Part shown: piece by piece, positions 1 through 7,900 of the stretch
Layout of the letters: each line of letters starts with the position of its first letter
Position numbering within the stretch: position 1 is the first letter of the stretch
IMG/VR virus record: IMGVR_UViG_3300002835_001102
Span: 1-23,693 of that record
Direction: 5' to 3' (one strand)
From: a virus
DNA: 23,693 bases
The notes under the pieces: model-generated
Told to the model about the DNA's origin: nothing
The model's database searches: none
The model's input: the letters and a program-made list of their open reading frames with translations, nothing else
Translations under genes and position numbers: made by a program

Positions 1-603
1 GAAACAGGCGTTCGGGACCTGTATTTGGGCATTCACGCCTTGCTCCGGGAAAATCAGAGCAAGGAACGGGTTGTTCGCCTGCGCGGCAAGTGGGTTCCGG
101 TCAATCCGTCGAAATGGGTTGAGCGCTCGGACATGCAGATTGAAATTGGCATGGGCTCGGGCGGGCGTGAATTTGAGCTTGCTACGATCCAGCAGGTCAT
201 TGCCTTGCAGGAAAAGGCTGTGCAGGCGCAAGGCGGCATGAGCGGGCCTCTGGTGACCACCAAAGAGCTTTACAACAGCGCAATCCGGCTATCGGAAAAG
301 GCGGGTTTAAAAGCGCCTGAACAGTTCTTCGCCAATCCAGAAGAGCAAGCATCCCAAGAGCAAGCACCCCAAGAGCAAGGGCCTGAACAGGCCAAGATGC
401 AGCTTGAACAGGCCAAGCTCCAGTCAACCATACAGATCGAGCAGATGCGGATTGAGAGCCAAGAGCGGATTGAGGCCGCAAAGCTTCAAGAGCAACAGCG
501 GCAATTTGATGAAGAGCTAAGCACCAAGATCAGCCTTGCCCAGGCTGAAATCGCAATCGGGCGCAATATCGACAATGTGGCCATGGGCGGGCAGGCCGGA
601 TGA
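1..603 (+). CDS. Portal protein, C-terminal part (5' truncated by window edge)
   Basis: Frame 1 is open from the first base, so this is the last 200 residues of a larger protein. The segment LRGKWVPVNPSKW followed by an R-D-M-Q-I-E-I-G-x-G-S-G stretch and a Q-Q-V-I-A-L-Q helix is the pattern of the P22-type portal family (dodecameric ring at the capsid vertex through which DNA is packaged and ejected). The last 90 residues are a Gln/Glu-rich coiled coil, as is usual at portal C-termini, and include a threefold 15-bp tandem repeat. The neighbouring scaffold and capsid genes support the call. A start at TTG 25 would lie inside the conserved domain and is not the true start. The stop overlaps the next start (ATGA). 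Confidence 0.85.
   Translation, partial: ETGVRDLYLGIHALLRENQSKERVVRLRGKWVPVNPSKWVERSDMQIEIGMGSGGREFELATIQQVIALQEKAVQAQGGMSGPLVTTKELYNSAIRLSEKAGLKAPEQFFANPEEQASQEQAPQEQGPEQAKMQLEQAKLQSTIQIEQMRIESQERIEAAKLQEQQRQFDEELSTKISLAQAEIAIGRNIDNVAMGGQAG
343..387 (+). repeat. Threefold 15-bp tandem repeat in portal gene
   Basis: Three consecutive units beginning GAGCAAG (343, 358 and 373); the first two differ by one base and the third has diverged in its second half. They encode repeated E-Q-A-x-Q residues in the hydrophilic linker before the C-terminal coiled coil, so a change in copy number would keep the frame. Confidence 0.75.
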
Positions 604-869
604 GTGACGCCAATTACGAGGCCGTGGACCGGGCGCAACGCTGTGACGCCGCGCTGGCTGAGGTCGGCTGGGCTTTTGACAAGATCACATCTGAGCTGAC
701 GGCCATGCTTTTGGCAACCGACGCCATGGCAACCGACAAGCGAGAGACGCTTTACCACCAGATTAGGGCACTGAGCGCGGTTCGGGCGGTGATGGTCCGC
801 TCGGTGGCGCTGGGCAAGGTTTCGCTGTCCATTTTGGACGCTGATCAAGGGTCTGAGGACCTAAGCTAG
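600..869 (+). CDS. Small conserved-position phage protein between portal and scaffold
   Basis: An 89-residue protein starting at an ATG that overlaps the portal stop (ATGA), so probably translationally coupled. It is predicted to be mostly helical, with a short hydrophobic helix around residues 55-75 that is not long enough for a confident membrane segment. I do not recognise a family. Its place between portal and scaffold suggests a head-morphogenesis role, but that is inference from context only. Confidence 0.7.
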   Translation: MSDANYEAVDRAQRCDAALAEVGWAFDKITSELTAMLLATDAMATDKRETLYHQIRALSAVRAVMVRSVALGKVSLSILDADQGSEDLS

Positions 870-881
870 GGACCACAATAA

Positions 882-1940
882 ATGTCAGATGCAATGACCC
901 GTGACGATTTCGTCGCGGCGCTTTCGGCTGAGTCCACGTCAGAGGATCAAGGCGCGCCATTGGAGGCCGCGCCGCCTGAGACTGAGGAGCCGCAAGCACA
1001 AGAGGATTTGCCTTCCACCGAGGGCGAAGAAGCCAACGAGGCGCAAGCGCCCGGCGATGGCGAGGCGGAGACTGCCGAGGCGGCAGAGGAAGCAACGGAA
1101 GACGATGCTGAGACGGTTGAGGCCGCGCCGGTTGATGCTCCGATTTGGTGGGATGCGGCGGCTAAGCAGGTTTTTGCGCAACTTCCCCCTGAGGCACAGG
1201 CGGTTGTCTTTGCCCAGGAAGAAAAGCGCGAGACGGTCTTAGCCAAGGCAAAGGAGACCGCTTCGGCGGAGACGCGCGCGGCAACCGCCGCACGTCAACA
1301 GGCAGATGAGCAACTTGTAGAGCTGCGCGCTTTGCAAGAGCAAATCAAGCTTGTCCCACAGGCTGAGACTGCGTTCTTGGCGAGGTGGGCGGAATACACG
1401 CCGGAGGTATGGCGTCAAGGCCTGAGTGATCCTGATCCTGAGATCAGGGCGGGTTTTGTCGCCAACAAGGCGCTGTTTGATGTTGAATTGCAGGAATTGT
1501 CATCGACGCTTTCAGGGATTCAAGCGGCTGAGGCCAGGCTTGCATCTGAGGCGATCAATCGCCACCAGCAAGAGACCATTGAGCAGCTAACCAAGCTTGC
1601 CCCTGATCTTGTTGCCAGCCCGGAGTCTATGGAGTCCTTGGGTCGGTATGCAAGGAACGTCGGCATTACTCCGAACGTGCTTCAACAAGCGACTGCTGAC
1701 GAGCTTGTCATCCTGAATAAGGCAAGGCTCTGGGACGATGCCCAAAAGCGCGTGGCTGCGGCTGCTGCGAAACCGGCTGGCTCCCCAACCCCCCAATCAA
1801 AACCGGCTCCGGCAAAGGTCGTCGCACCTACAGGCCGCGCGGAGCCTCTTTCACAATCACAAAGCAGACGCGCACAGGTTCAAGCGGCTTTTGATCGTAA
1901 CCCGTCAACCGACACCCTGGCCGCGCTGCTTTCCGCATAG
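882..1940 (+). CDS. Scaffolding protein
   Basis: A 352-residue protein with the profile of podovirus scaffolds: a highly acidic, Pro/Glu/Ala-rich disordered N-terminus (about residues 15-85), a short W-W-D-A-A-A-K-Q-V-F-A-Q-L-P-P-E-A module (about 90-110) like that at the start of many scaffold cores, a long helical/coiled-coil centre, a Pro/Ala/Lys-rich linker (about 290-325) and a small basic helical C-terminus that would contact the capsid protein. It lies directly upstream of the major capsid gene, the usual place for a scaffold that guides procapsid assembly and leaves before maturation. Sequence families of scaffolds are weakly conserved, so the assignment rests on composition, architecture and synteny. 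Confidence 0.75.
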   Translation: MSDAMTRDDFVAALSAESTSEDQGAPLEAAPPETEEPQAQEDLPSTEGEEANEAQAPGDGEAETAEAAEEATEDDAETVEAAPVDAPIWWDAAAKQVFAQLPPEAQAVVFAQEEKRETVLAKAKETASAETRAATAARQQADEQLVELRALQEQIKLVPQAETAFLARWAEYTPEVWRQGLSDPDPEIRAGFVANKALFDVELQELSSTLSGIQAAEARLASEAINRHQQETIEQLTKLAPDLVASPESMESLGRYARNVGITPNVLQQATADELVILNKARLWDDAQKRVAAAAAKPAGSPTPQSKPAPAKVVAPTGRAEPLSQSQSRRAQVQAAFDRNPSTDTLAALLSA

Positions 1941-1952
1941 GGAACACAGCAC

Positions 1953-2912
1953 ATGGCTGCACCTGCAAATACCCAACAGGTCTTTAACAGCATCGGCGTT
2001 CGCGAAGATCTAGAAAACAACGTCTATAAGGTCACGGCGAACAAGACGCCCTTCACCAATATGATTGGCGACGCGCCAGTTACCCAACCCTTCCACGAAT
2101 GGCAGACCTATACCCAGCGCGCTCCAGCGGCAAACGCCAACGAGGCGGGTGACGATACCGTGGCCGCGGCGGCGGAGCAAACCGTCCGCGTCGGCAACCG
2201 AACCCAAATCTTTAAAGAAGCCGGTTCGGTGTCACGCACCACCCGTCAGACCACGTTTGCGGGCCGGGCTGATGCCAAGGCTTGGCAGGTTGCGCAGAAG
2301 TCCGAAATCTTGGCTACCGATATGGAATTGGCATTCTTTGCCAACCAAGCCTCGGTGATTGCGGCCTCTGGCGTGGCTCCGCGCTCTGCGGGTGCCTTGG
2401 CGTGGATTTCGTCCAACGTCTCTCGCGGCGCAGGCGGCGCGTCTGGCGGCTATAATACGGGTACTGCCCTTGTTGCTGCTGCCACCAACGGAACCCAGCG
2501 GGCAATCTCAGAGATCCTGCTGAAGTCGGTTCTGGCGTCGGGTTATAGCAATGGTGCAAACAATCTGAGCACCGTATTTTGTTCGGCGGCACAGAAGCAA
2601 AACATCTCGGCCTTTACCGGGATTGCGCTAAGCCGGGCTGAGGTCAAGGGCCGTAACCAAGTCACCCTGTATGGCGGCGTGGATGTTTATGTCTCCGATT
2701 TTGGCAGCCTGAACATTCTGCCTGTTCAGTACGGCCTGACCCGCGATGTCCTGATCATTGATCCAGACATGTGGGCAGTCGGGACGCTCTCGCCCATGAA
2801 GGTCGAGGATTTGGCCAAGACCGGCGATTCTGACCGCTTCCACATTGTGGCGGAAAAGACGCTCATTTGTCGCAACCAGCGCGCCTCTGCGGTGATTGCA
2901 GACCTGTCCTAA
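1953..2912 (+). CDS. Major capsid protein, SU10/DUF5309 type
   Basis: A 319-residue HK97-fold capsid protein. The N-terminal third has the features of the SU10_MCP (DUF5309) family: a DLENNVYKVTANKTPFTNMI segment (residues about 17-36), a W-Q-T-Y strand, an acidic N-E-A-G-D motif, then R-V-G-N-R-T-Q-I-F-K and V-S-R-T-T-R followed by an E/D-rich spine helix (about 110-135). Length is normal for the family. The downstream terminator and upstream scaffold fit a highly expressed capsid gene. The start ATG follows GGGAACACAGCAC and lies 12 bases after the scaffold stop. Confidence 0.88.
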   Translation: MAAPANTQQVFNSIGVREDLENNVYKVTANKTPFTNMIGDAPVTQPFHEWQTYTQRAPAANANEAGDDTVAAAAEQTVRVGNRTQIFKEAGSVSRTTRQTTFAGRADAKAWQVAQKSEILATDMELAFFANQASVIAASGVAPRSAGALAWISSNVSRGAGGASGGYNTGTALVAAATNGTQRAISEILLKSVLASGYSNGANNLSTVFCSAAQKQNISAFTGIALSRAEVKGRNQVTLYGGVDVYVSDFGSLNILPVQYGLTRDVLIIDPDMWAVGTLSPMKVEDLAKTGDSDRFHIVAEKTLICRNQRASAVIADLS

Positions 2913-2917
2913 ACCTA

Positions 2918-2949
2918 GCGGGCGGCTCTTAGGGGTCGCCCTTTTTTTT
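2918..2949 (+). terminator. Rho-independent terminator after the capsid gene
   Basis: A 7-bp stem GGGCGGC/GTCGCCC (2920-2926 and 2935-2941, one G-U pair) with an 8-base loop is followed directly by eight T residues (2942-2949). It starts eight bases after the capsid stop codon. In phages such a site usually reduces transcription of the downstream connector genes relative to the capsid gene. Confidence 0.85.
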
Positions 2950-2961
2950 GGAACAAACAAA

Positions 2962-3243
2962 ATGGCAAAGACTCTAGGTCTTGTTGAAGGGCGCGTGGCG
3001 TCCGATCTCATTGAAACCGATCCGTTGATTGATGTTGTGGTGACGCGCCATGGCAACCTGAAAATCTCAACGGGCAGGCACCATAATGCTGGCGGCGAAG
3101 AGCTTGCCGAACGTGGCGAGACCCTGCGCATTCACAAGAGCAATGCGGAGGCCCTGCGCGATCTGGGCTGGGTGGATTTTGAGGACGATGTGCCTGAAAA
3201 GCCCAAGCGCAGCCGCGTGGCCGCTCATAGTGAGCAGGCCTAA
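2962..3243 (+). CDS. Small phage protein downstream of capsid gene
   Basis: A 93-residue protein starting at the first ATG after the terminator (MAKTLGLVEG). An upstream in-frame extension would run back through the terminator into the capsid gene and is rejected. The centre reads like a short beta-rich domain and the C-terminus is basic with many Lys/Arg. The position between capsid and adaptor genes is where connector or head-completion proteins are found in SU10-like phages, but no family is recognised. Confidence 0.75.
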   Translation: MAKTLGLVEGRVASDLIETDPLIDVVVTRHGNLKISTGRHHNAGGEELAERGETLRIHKSNAEALRDLGWVDFEDDVPEKPKRSRVAAHSEQA

Positions 3244-3246
3244 ACC

Positions 3247-3612
3247 ATGAGCGCCGAGCCCTCTTACGACTGGGTGCACTATGCCTCCGATATGGACGGT
3301 ACGCGGCGCTATATGCGCATAAGCCTGGACGGTCAGACGATTGAGTATCGGCGCGATTATGACGTTGCGCCTGCGCTTGAGCAAAATCTGGCCATGCGCA
3401 ACCATAATGACGGCTATTCGCAAAGCCGTGAGATGCGCCGGGCGGCCCATATTCCGGCTGCAATCATTGACAAGTGGCTGACCGAAGAGGGCTGGGATTG
3501 CCGGGACCCTCGCAATGCTGATCGGTTGCACAAAAAGCTGATTGATCCGGACTGGGCCTATCTGCGCACGGCGGATGGTCGCTTGTCCCTGTCGAACGGG
3601 GTCATTCGATGA
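3247..3612 (+). CDS. Conserved phage head/connector-region protein
   Basis: A 121-residue protein starting three bases after the previous stop. The second half has the pattern I-P-A-A-I-I-D-K-W-L-x-E-E-G-W-D followed by R-x-L-H-K-K-L-I-D-P-D-W-A-Y-L-R-T, a block I have seen in unnamed proteins next to the adaptor gene in podovirus-type genomes. No enzyme motif is visible. Its stop overlaps the adaptor start (ATGA), so it is probably translated together with the connector. Confidence 0.75.
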   Translation: MSAEPSYDWVHYASDMDGTRRYMRISLDGQTIEYRRDYDVAPALEQNLAMRNHNDGYSQSREMRRAAHIPAAIIDKWLTEEGWDCRDPRNADRLHKKLIDPDWAYLRTADGRLSLSNGVIR

Positions 3613-4208
3613 GTTTTGCGTCGTATGCGGACCTTCAAGGCGAGATCGCGGGCCTGATTGTTCGCGATGATCAGGCCACAAGCATACCGGGATGGATCGA
3701 ATTGGCAGAAGCGGCCATGAATCGGACGCTAAGGGTCACGGATATGGTCACGACGGCGGCCATTACCATATCGAGCGGCACGGTTGCGCTTCCAGCTGAT
3801 TTTTTGGCTCCGATTGCCCTTAAAATCAACTATCTGAACGGAAAAAAGCTGACCTTTGTCACGCCAAACAAGTTTTCAGAACAGGCGGTGATTAGCGGCG
3901 TTCCTGAATATTACACGATTTCAGGGTCAAATCTGCTGATTTCGCCACCACCAACGGGCTCGTTTAGCGCCTCATTGACCTATCGGGCCAAGATCCCGGC
4001 GCTGTCAAACACCAATACTAGCAATTGGGTGCTGGCCAAGCATCCACAGGCCTATCTCTACGGCGCGGCGGTGCATTGGGCGGCAAAGTCCGACGATCAG
4101 CGCGGCGCTGGCTGGCAGGCGCTTTTTCAGTCTGCCCTTAGCGAAATTCAACGCGCCTCGGCTGCCCAATCCTATGGCGGCGAGCTGCAAACCTCCTCTG
4201 GATTATAA
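3609..4208 (+). CDS. Head-tail adaptor (SU10-type adaptor / gp6-like)
   Basis: A 199-residue protein matching the adaptor family that forms a dodecameric ring below the portal in SU10-like phages. Visible features are an N-terminal helical part with W-I-E-L-A-E-A-x-M-N-R-x-L-R (residues about 28-42), a strand-rich centre in which the V-A-L-P-A-D-F motif (about 60-66) and the P-E-Y-Y-T-I-S-G-S-N-L-L-I-S-P-P-P block (about 97-113) are typical, and a C-terminal segment with L-Y-G-A-A-V-H-W followed by a helix. Portal-scaffold-capsid-adaptor order supports the call. Confidence 0.78.
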   Translation: MSFASYADLQGEIAGLIVRDDQATSIPGWIELAEAAMNRTLRVTDMVTTAAITISSGTVALPADFLAPIALKINYLNGKKLTFVTPNKFSEQAVISGVPEYYTISGSNLLISPPPTGSFSASLTYRAKIPALSNTNTSNWVLAKHPQAYLYGAAVHWAAKSDDQRGAGWQALFQSALSEIQRASAAQSYGGELQTSSGL

Positions 4209-4219
4209 CGGGGTTCACC

Positions 4220-4828
4220 ATGACAGTAGGCACGATTATTGCGGGCAATGGCGAGCGCCGCCTTAACCTAAAGACTATCCGCCCGAACGCACCCACGCCG
4301 CCTTGGATGTCAACGTCTGACTGCGAGCCGGAACGGTCCACCTATGGCTTTGAGCTGATCAATTTTGCTCCGGCGGCTGCCGCGACCGATATTGTCACTA
4401 TTCAGGGCATTGCAGGCCACGTGGTGCGGATTCGGTCAATCAAGATCCAGTGTGCTAGCGCTTCGGCCAATAGCACGGTTATCGCGACCCTCATTCGTCG
4501 CACTGCGGCCAATACGGGCGGCACGTTTGCGGCCATTACACCAACACCGCGTGATAGCCGCGACGGCGCGTCTGAAGCTGTGGTGCGGTCCTATAGCGTC
4601 AATCCAACCGCGCTTGGTGCTGGTGCGCGGATGCATTCCGATCCGGTCTTGCTTGTGACCAATCCGGTCAACCGGATTCAGACCCTGTTTGATTTTAGCT
4701 GGCAACAGGACAAGGCCCCTTGCCTGGTGAACGCTTCCCAATGGCTAGCAATCAATCTGAACGGTGTTTTTCCGGCGGGTGCGACCTTGGTCATTGACGT
4801 TACCTATTCGGAAGAAGCCGAAGAATAG
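4220..4828 (+). CDS. Putative virion structural protein
   Basis: A 202-residue protein with a GGGG Shine-Dalgarno-like sequence nine bases before its ATG. It has no recognisable motif; it is rich in beta-forming residues with alternating Val/Ile/Thr and small residues, as in tail or decoration proteins. The I-Q-G-I-A-G-H-V-V-R-I-R-S-I-K-I segment (about residues 60-76) resembles a jelly-roll-like strand pair of the kind found in phage spike or decoration proteins. Function is inferred from place and composition only. Confidence 0.7.
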   Translation: MTVGTIIAGNGERRLNLKTIRPNAPTPPWMSTSDCEPERSTYGFELINFAPAAAATDIVTIQGIAGHVVRIRSIKIQCASASANSTVIATLIRRTAANTGGTFAAITPTPRDSRDGASEAVVRSYSVNPTALGAGARMHSDPVLLVTNPVNRIQTLFDFSWQQDKAPCLVNASQWLAINLNGVFPAGATLVIDVTYSEEAEE

Positions 4829-4831
4829 CCC

Positions 4832-5083
4832 ATGCCCGTACAATTTAACCCGCCAAGCCTTGATCAAGGGGCTTCGCCGTCATGGGCGCACCGCTTTGCC
4901 GATAGCGTAAGGCGCGCGTTTGAAAGCCTTTCGGGTGTGCCGCTCTTGGCGGTTGCGACGGTGGCAGAGCTGCCGCCTGCCGCCAAGAGCTATGGCGCGC
5001 TGGTCTGGGTCACGGCCTTGAACCGCTTGGCGTACTGCAACGGCACAAGCTGGATCAGAACGGATACAGGAGCAACGCTCTAA
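4832..5083 (+). CDS. Small tail-associated protein
   Basis: An 83-residue protein beginning three bases after the previous stop. The second half (P-P-A-A-K-S-Y-G-A-L-V-W-V-T followed by L-A-Y-C-N-G-T-S-W) is the short beta-hairpin module found repeatedly in phage tail-fibre-associated and receptor-binding proteins (pattern A-V-Y-x-x-G-x-x-W). Its stop overlaps the next start (TAATG). It may be a small chaperone or base-attachment piece for the fibre proteins that follow. Confidence 0.65.
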   Translation: MPVQFNPPSLDQGASPSWAHRFADSVRRAFESLSGVPLLAVATVAELPPAAKSYGALVWVTALNRLAYCNGTSWIRTDTGATL

Positions 5084-5664
5084 TGGCCTCAACACCGACA
5101 ACCAGCAATCGGCTCAATAAGCAGGGCACGGGCGATAACACCAATACCTGGGGCGTTGAACTAAACACCGCCTTGGATGCGATTGACGCGGCCTTGGACG
5201 GGTTCCTGACCGTCAGTGCGGCGGGGGCCAAAACCCTAGGCACGACCAATTATGTGGCCAATGAGGCCCGCAATCGGATCTTGAACTATACCAATACGAC
5301 CGCAACCGGGACGTGGACCATTCCGTCTGTGTCTAAATGGTACATTGTGCGCGCGGCGTCGAAGGACGTGACCCTGACCAATGGCGGGTCGTCGGCAACA
5401 GTGCCAACAGCGGATCAGATTGGAATTGTCGTAACCGATGGCGCTTCGGTCTGGAAGATGCCCGGTCTGTCTGAGGCCAAGGCCTATGCCGATTACGCCA
5501 TTGCACAGCAGGTGTTTGCGCCGGGCACGTTTCCGGGGGCTGCTGGCAATTCTGGCAAGGTCTTGGCTAGCAATGGCACGGCGGCGGCCTATTCCACCCT
5601 CAATGCCCTGCCCGAATACCAGGCCGATAAGGCCTTTCTCTATGTGATGCAATTTGCCCGTTAG
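5083..5664 (+). CDS. Tail fibre / structural protein
   Basis: A 193-residue protein. Its N-terminus N-R-L-N-K-Q-G-T-G-D-N-T-N-T-W-G is a common opening of phage tail-fibre-like proteins (the G-x-N-x-x-W-G pattern), followed by A-L-D-A-I-D-A-A-L-D-G helices and a Thr/Ala/Gly-rich beta region with A-S-N-G-T-A near the C-terminus. The start overlaps the previous stop (TAATG). It is short for a complete receptor-binding fibre and may attach to the neighbouring structural proteins. Confidence 0.7.
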   Translation: MASTPTTSNRLNKQGTGDNTNTWGVELNTALDAIDAALDGFLTVSAAGAKTLGTTNYVANEARNRILNYTNTTATGTWTIPSVSKWYIVRAASKDVTLTNGGSSATVPTADQIGIVVTDGASVWKMPGLSEAKAYADYAIAQQVFAPGTFPGAAGNSGKVLASNGTAAAYSTLNALPEYQADKAFLYVMQFAR

Positions 5665-5673
5665 GAGCAGACC

Positions 5674-6117
5674 ATGGCGCTAAACTCAACAACCCTGCCA
5701 ATCTCAACCTTTGTGGGCTATGGTGTTGCCACAGCGGTAAGTACATTGGCGTCCCCCGTCACCGCAGATGTGACGTTTTCGGCGCTGACGGGTGTTGAGC
5801 CTGTCAATAAAAAGTCCTTAACTTCGGGCGGCTTGATCACGTCGCTAACGGTTAATTATGTCGGGACAGCCAATGTCACGGCAACGGCTCTTGATCTTTT
5901 TAGCTCAATAGACGGTGGCACCACCAAGCGAATTGTCAAATCAGTGACTATGAATGCAGGTAGCATATCCGCAACGGCGGCCTTGCAGCCCGTGGATTTT
6001 GGCTACTCAATCGACGCGCCTTTAGAGTTGGCGGCGGGCGAACTGCTTTATGTTGCTACGCGCGTGGCTATATCCGGCGGGAGTTGGGTATTCCGCTTTG
6101 AGGGCGCGGCGCACTAA
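5674..6117 (+). CDS. Putative tail/decoration structural protein
   Basis: A 147-residue, strand-rich protein of low charge (Ser, Thr, Val, Ala, Gly dominate). The ATG follows GGAGCAGACC, a good ribosome site. No family is recognised. The S-L-T-V-N-Y-V and A-T-A-L-D-L-F segments look like a beta-sandwich of the type seen in tip or decoration proteins. Its stop overlaps the start of the propeller gene (TAATG), so the two may act together. Confidence 0.65.
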   Translation: MALNSTTLPISTFVGYGVATAVSTLASPVTADVTFSALTGVEPVNKKSLTSGGLITSLTVNYVGTANVTATALDLFSSIDGGTTKRIVKSVTMNAGSISATAALQPVDFGYSIDAPLELAAGELLYVATRVAISGGSWVFRFEGAAH

Positions 6118-7178
6118 TGCAAACCCTTAAGGGCCTTCAAAAGCAGCGTATGTTGACCGATTGGTCTTTAGGCCGCCTGAGTCCCCTTAGCGATCAAAGT
6201 ATGCAGGGCCGCGCGTCCGGCGACATAAAGGCTTCGCGCTCAGTCGGCTTTCTTGGTGTTGCGACCCTGCCTGTTACCCAAGAGTGGACTGCGGTGGCCC
6301 ATGGTGATGGTGTTTGGGTGGCGGTCGGCGGTATCTACCTCTCTGGCTGGACTAATTACGCGGCTAGGTCGATTAATGGTGGGCGCAATTGGCGACGCGT
6401 CACGCTGCCGGTGTCGGGAACATGGACTGGTGTAGCCTATGGCAATCGCGTTTGGGTGGCGGTTGGCGGGCAGTCAAACGGCGGGATCATCCGCTCAACA
6501 AACCAAGGGCGATCATGGACTCAAACCGCCGCTAATGGGGTCTATTTTTCCCATGTTGTCTTTGAAAACGGCGTATTTATGGCCCTGAGCCGGTTTAATG
6601 CTAGCGTTTTTATCAGCTCGGATGGATTTCTAACCTGGACTGAGGTTGCGCTTCCGGCTGCGATAAATCCAATTTGGGCCTCTTTAGCCTACGGCGCGGG
6701 TACTTGGCTAGTGTCAGGGTATGATGGTGGAACCGTAAACTTCTATGTTGCGCGGTCAACAAACAATGGGGCGTCTTGGTCCAGTGTTCTAAGTGTGCCC
6801 GCTACCAATCCCCCCCCCTACGGCGTAGGGCAGATAGCCTATGGTAATGGTGTATTTGCGTTCGCAAGTGATTTTTACGGCCTTGAGGCTAGGTTTTCTA
6901 CAAACGCCGGAGTTTCGTTTGCCCCGGCCACCCCTCCTGCAGCCATCGGGACTGCCATGGCAGGCGCGCCCGATAGGCTGGTGGCGGCGGGCGGCACCGG
7001 CTTTGGCGGTGGCCTGGTAACGGCAAGCTCAAATCGGTTGACCAGTACAAACGGTTCAACCTGGACTGTGAGCAGCGGGCCAATAGCAATCATTACGCCG
7101 CCAAATGGCCTAGCTTACGGGAATGGTAAGTTTGCGCAGATTGGCTTCAACTCAGACAAAATTGTATTCTTCACATAG
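6117..7178 (+). CDS. Asp-box (BNR-like) beta-propeller protein, probable receptor-binding/tail protein
   Basis: A 353-residue protein made of repeats of about 42 residues, each with an Asp-box-like turn: RSINGGRNW (84-92), RSTNQGRSW (126-134), ISSDGFLTW (166-174), RSTNNGASW (213-221), and weaker STNAGVSF (about 261-268) and STNGSTW (about 310-316). Between them recurs A-Y-G-N-G-x-F/W. This is the blade pattern of sialidase-type and YCF48-like beta-propellers. The catalytic Arg triad of sialidases cannot be identified, so binding to a surface glycan is likelier than hydrolysis. It lies in the fibre gene cluster. A nine-C tract at 6810-6818 falls in the coding frame (three Pro codons). Confidence 0.72.
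   Translation: MQTLKGLQKQRMLTDWSLGRLSPLSDQSMQGRASGDIKASRSVGFLGVATLPVTQEWTAVAHGDGVWVAVGGIYLSGWTNYAARSINGGRNWRRVTLPVSGTWTGVAYGNRVWVAVGGQSNGGIIRSTNQGRSWTQTAANGVYFSHVVFENGVFMALSRFNASVFISSDGFLTWTEVALPAAINPIWASLAYGAGTWLVSGYDGGTVNFYVARSTNNGASWSSVLSVPATNPPPYGVGQIAYGNGVFAFASDFYGLEARFSTNAGVSFAPATPPAAIGTAMAGAPDRLVAAGGTGFGGGLVTASSNRLTSTNGSTWTVSSGPIAIITPPNGLAYGNGKFAQIGFNSDKIVFFT
6810..6818 (+). repeat. Poly-C tract (9 C) inside the propeller gene
   Basis: Nine consecutive C bases encode Pro-Pro-Pro within N-P-P-P-Y-G. Loss of one C brings TAG into frame about nine bases downstream, and gain of one C gives TAA within about 30 bases, so either slip would truncate the protein at about residue 235-245. Confidence 0.85.
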
Positions 7179-7185
7179 GTGATCA

Positions 7186-7620
7186 ATGCTTTACCAAAAA
7201 AAGAACATCGCCGTTAATCCGGCGGTGGATGTCGGTGTGCCCGGCCCATTACCAGCCTGTTTGGTTGGCTCGCTAAGCCCAGAGGCCTTGGCGGACTTGT
7301 CTTGGGTTCCTAGCGACATTGCCGAGGCGGAAGGCTTGGTTGGCATGGGCTTTTTCGCGTACACGCCGCCTGCGCCCCAGGCCTTTATGCCCAAGATCGA
7401 TTTCTTGCGGCTGTTCAAGGTTGTGGAAACAGTGGCGATTTTGGAGGCAGTAAAGACGGTTCCGGCGGTAGCAGTCTATCAGTATCGGCTCGACAATGCC
7501 GACCGCATTTCCCTGCAAGATCAAGACGTTCAAAACGGTGTGCCCATGCTGGAATTTGCCGGGCTGATCGGGCCGGGCCGGGCGGCGCAAATCTTGGCGG
7601 GGGTTGCGGTCAATGACTGA
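7186..7620 (+). CDS. Hypothetical protein, possible fibre-assembly or tail protein
   Basis: A 144-residue protein with AGGTGAT just before the ATG. The central part has F-A-Y-T-P-P-A-P and a helical C-terminal half with D-F-L-R-L-F-K-V-V-E and E-F-A-G-L-I-G-P-G-R-A-A-Q-I-L-A-G. This architecture (short beta domain, then a helix pair after a P-P linker) is common in small proteins encoded right behind tail-fibre genes, some of which are fibre chaperones. No confident family. Confidence 0.65.
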   Translation: MLYQKKNIAVNPAVDVGVPGPLPACLVGSLSPEALADLSWVPSDIAEAEGLVGMGFFAYTPPAPQAFMPKIDFLRLFKVVETVAILEAVKTVPAVAVYQYRLDNADRISLQDQDVQNGVPMLEFAGLIGPGRAAQILAGVAVND

Positions 7621-7897
7621 TTTTCGAGACCAATACCTGACCAAGCGCAAGGACATCTGGGGTTATCTGGCCCGCGTGTTTGTGGCTCTGGACCAACTCG
7701 CCAATGCCTTAACGGGCGGGGATGAGGATGAAACCATCTCTTCGCGTTTGGGCAAAGACAAGGCGCGCGGTCGCAGGGTGGCCTGTGTGTTGTGCAAGCT
7801 TTTGGACCTGATTGATCCCAACCACTGCGAAAAAGCCATTGAGCGTGACCGAGGCAAAAAGCCCGGTCAGTACGATCCGCCAAAGCCCCAAGGCTAG
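7613..7897 (+). CDS. Conserved phage protein with T-G-G-D-x-D-E-T-I-S-S motif
   Basis: A 94-residue protein starting at the ATG in the context ATGACTGA, eight bases before the previous stop. It has the block Q-L-A-N-A-L-T-G-G-D-E-D-E-T-I-S-S-R-L-G-K followed by A-R-G, then a short Cys-containing helix and D-P-N-H-C-E-K-A-I-E near the C-terminus. The same blocks occur in unnamed proteins of many temperate phages, often near tail or lysis genes. Function is unknown. The conserved acidic G-D-E-D-E and the H-C pair could bind metal, which is speculation. Confidence 0.75.
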   Translation: MTDFRDQYLTKRKDIWGYLARVFVALDQLANALTGGDEDETISSRLGKDKARGRRVACVLCKLLDLIDPNHCEKAIERDRGKKPGQYDPPKPQG

Positions 7898-7900
7898 TTC

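Noticed and set aside
882-1242. Arg-rich and Ser-rich overlapping ORFs in the scaffold gene
   Set aside because: They arise from the GAG/GCG-rich acidic codons of the scaffold read in other frames and on the other strand.
2896-2961. Upstream extension of the 93-residue protein into the capsid gene
   Set aside because: It would read through the terminator hairpin and overlap the capsid end; ATG 2962 is the sensible start.
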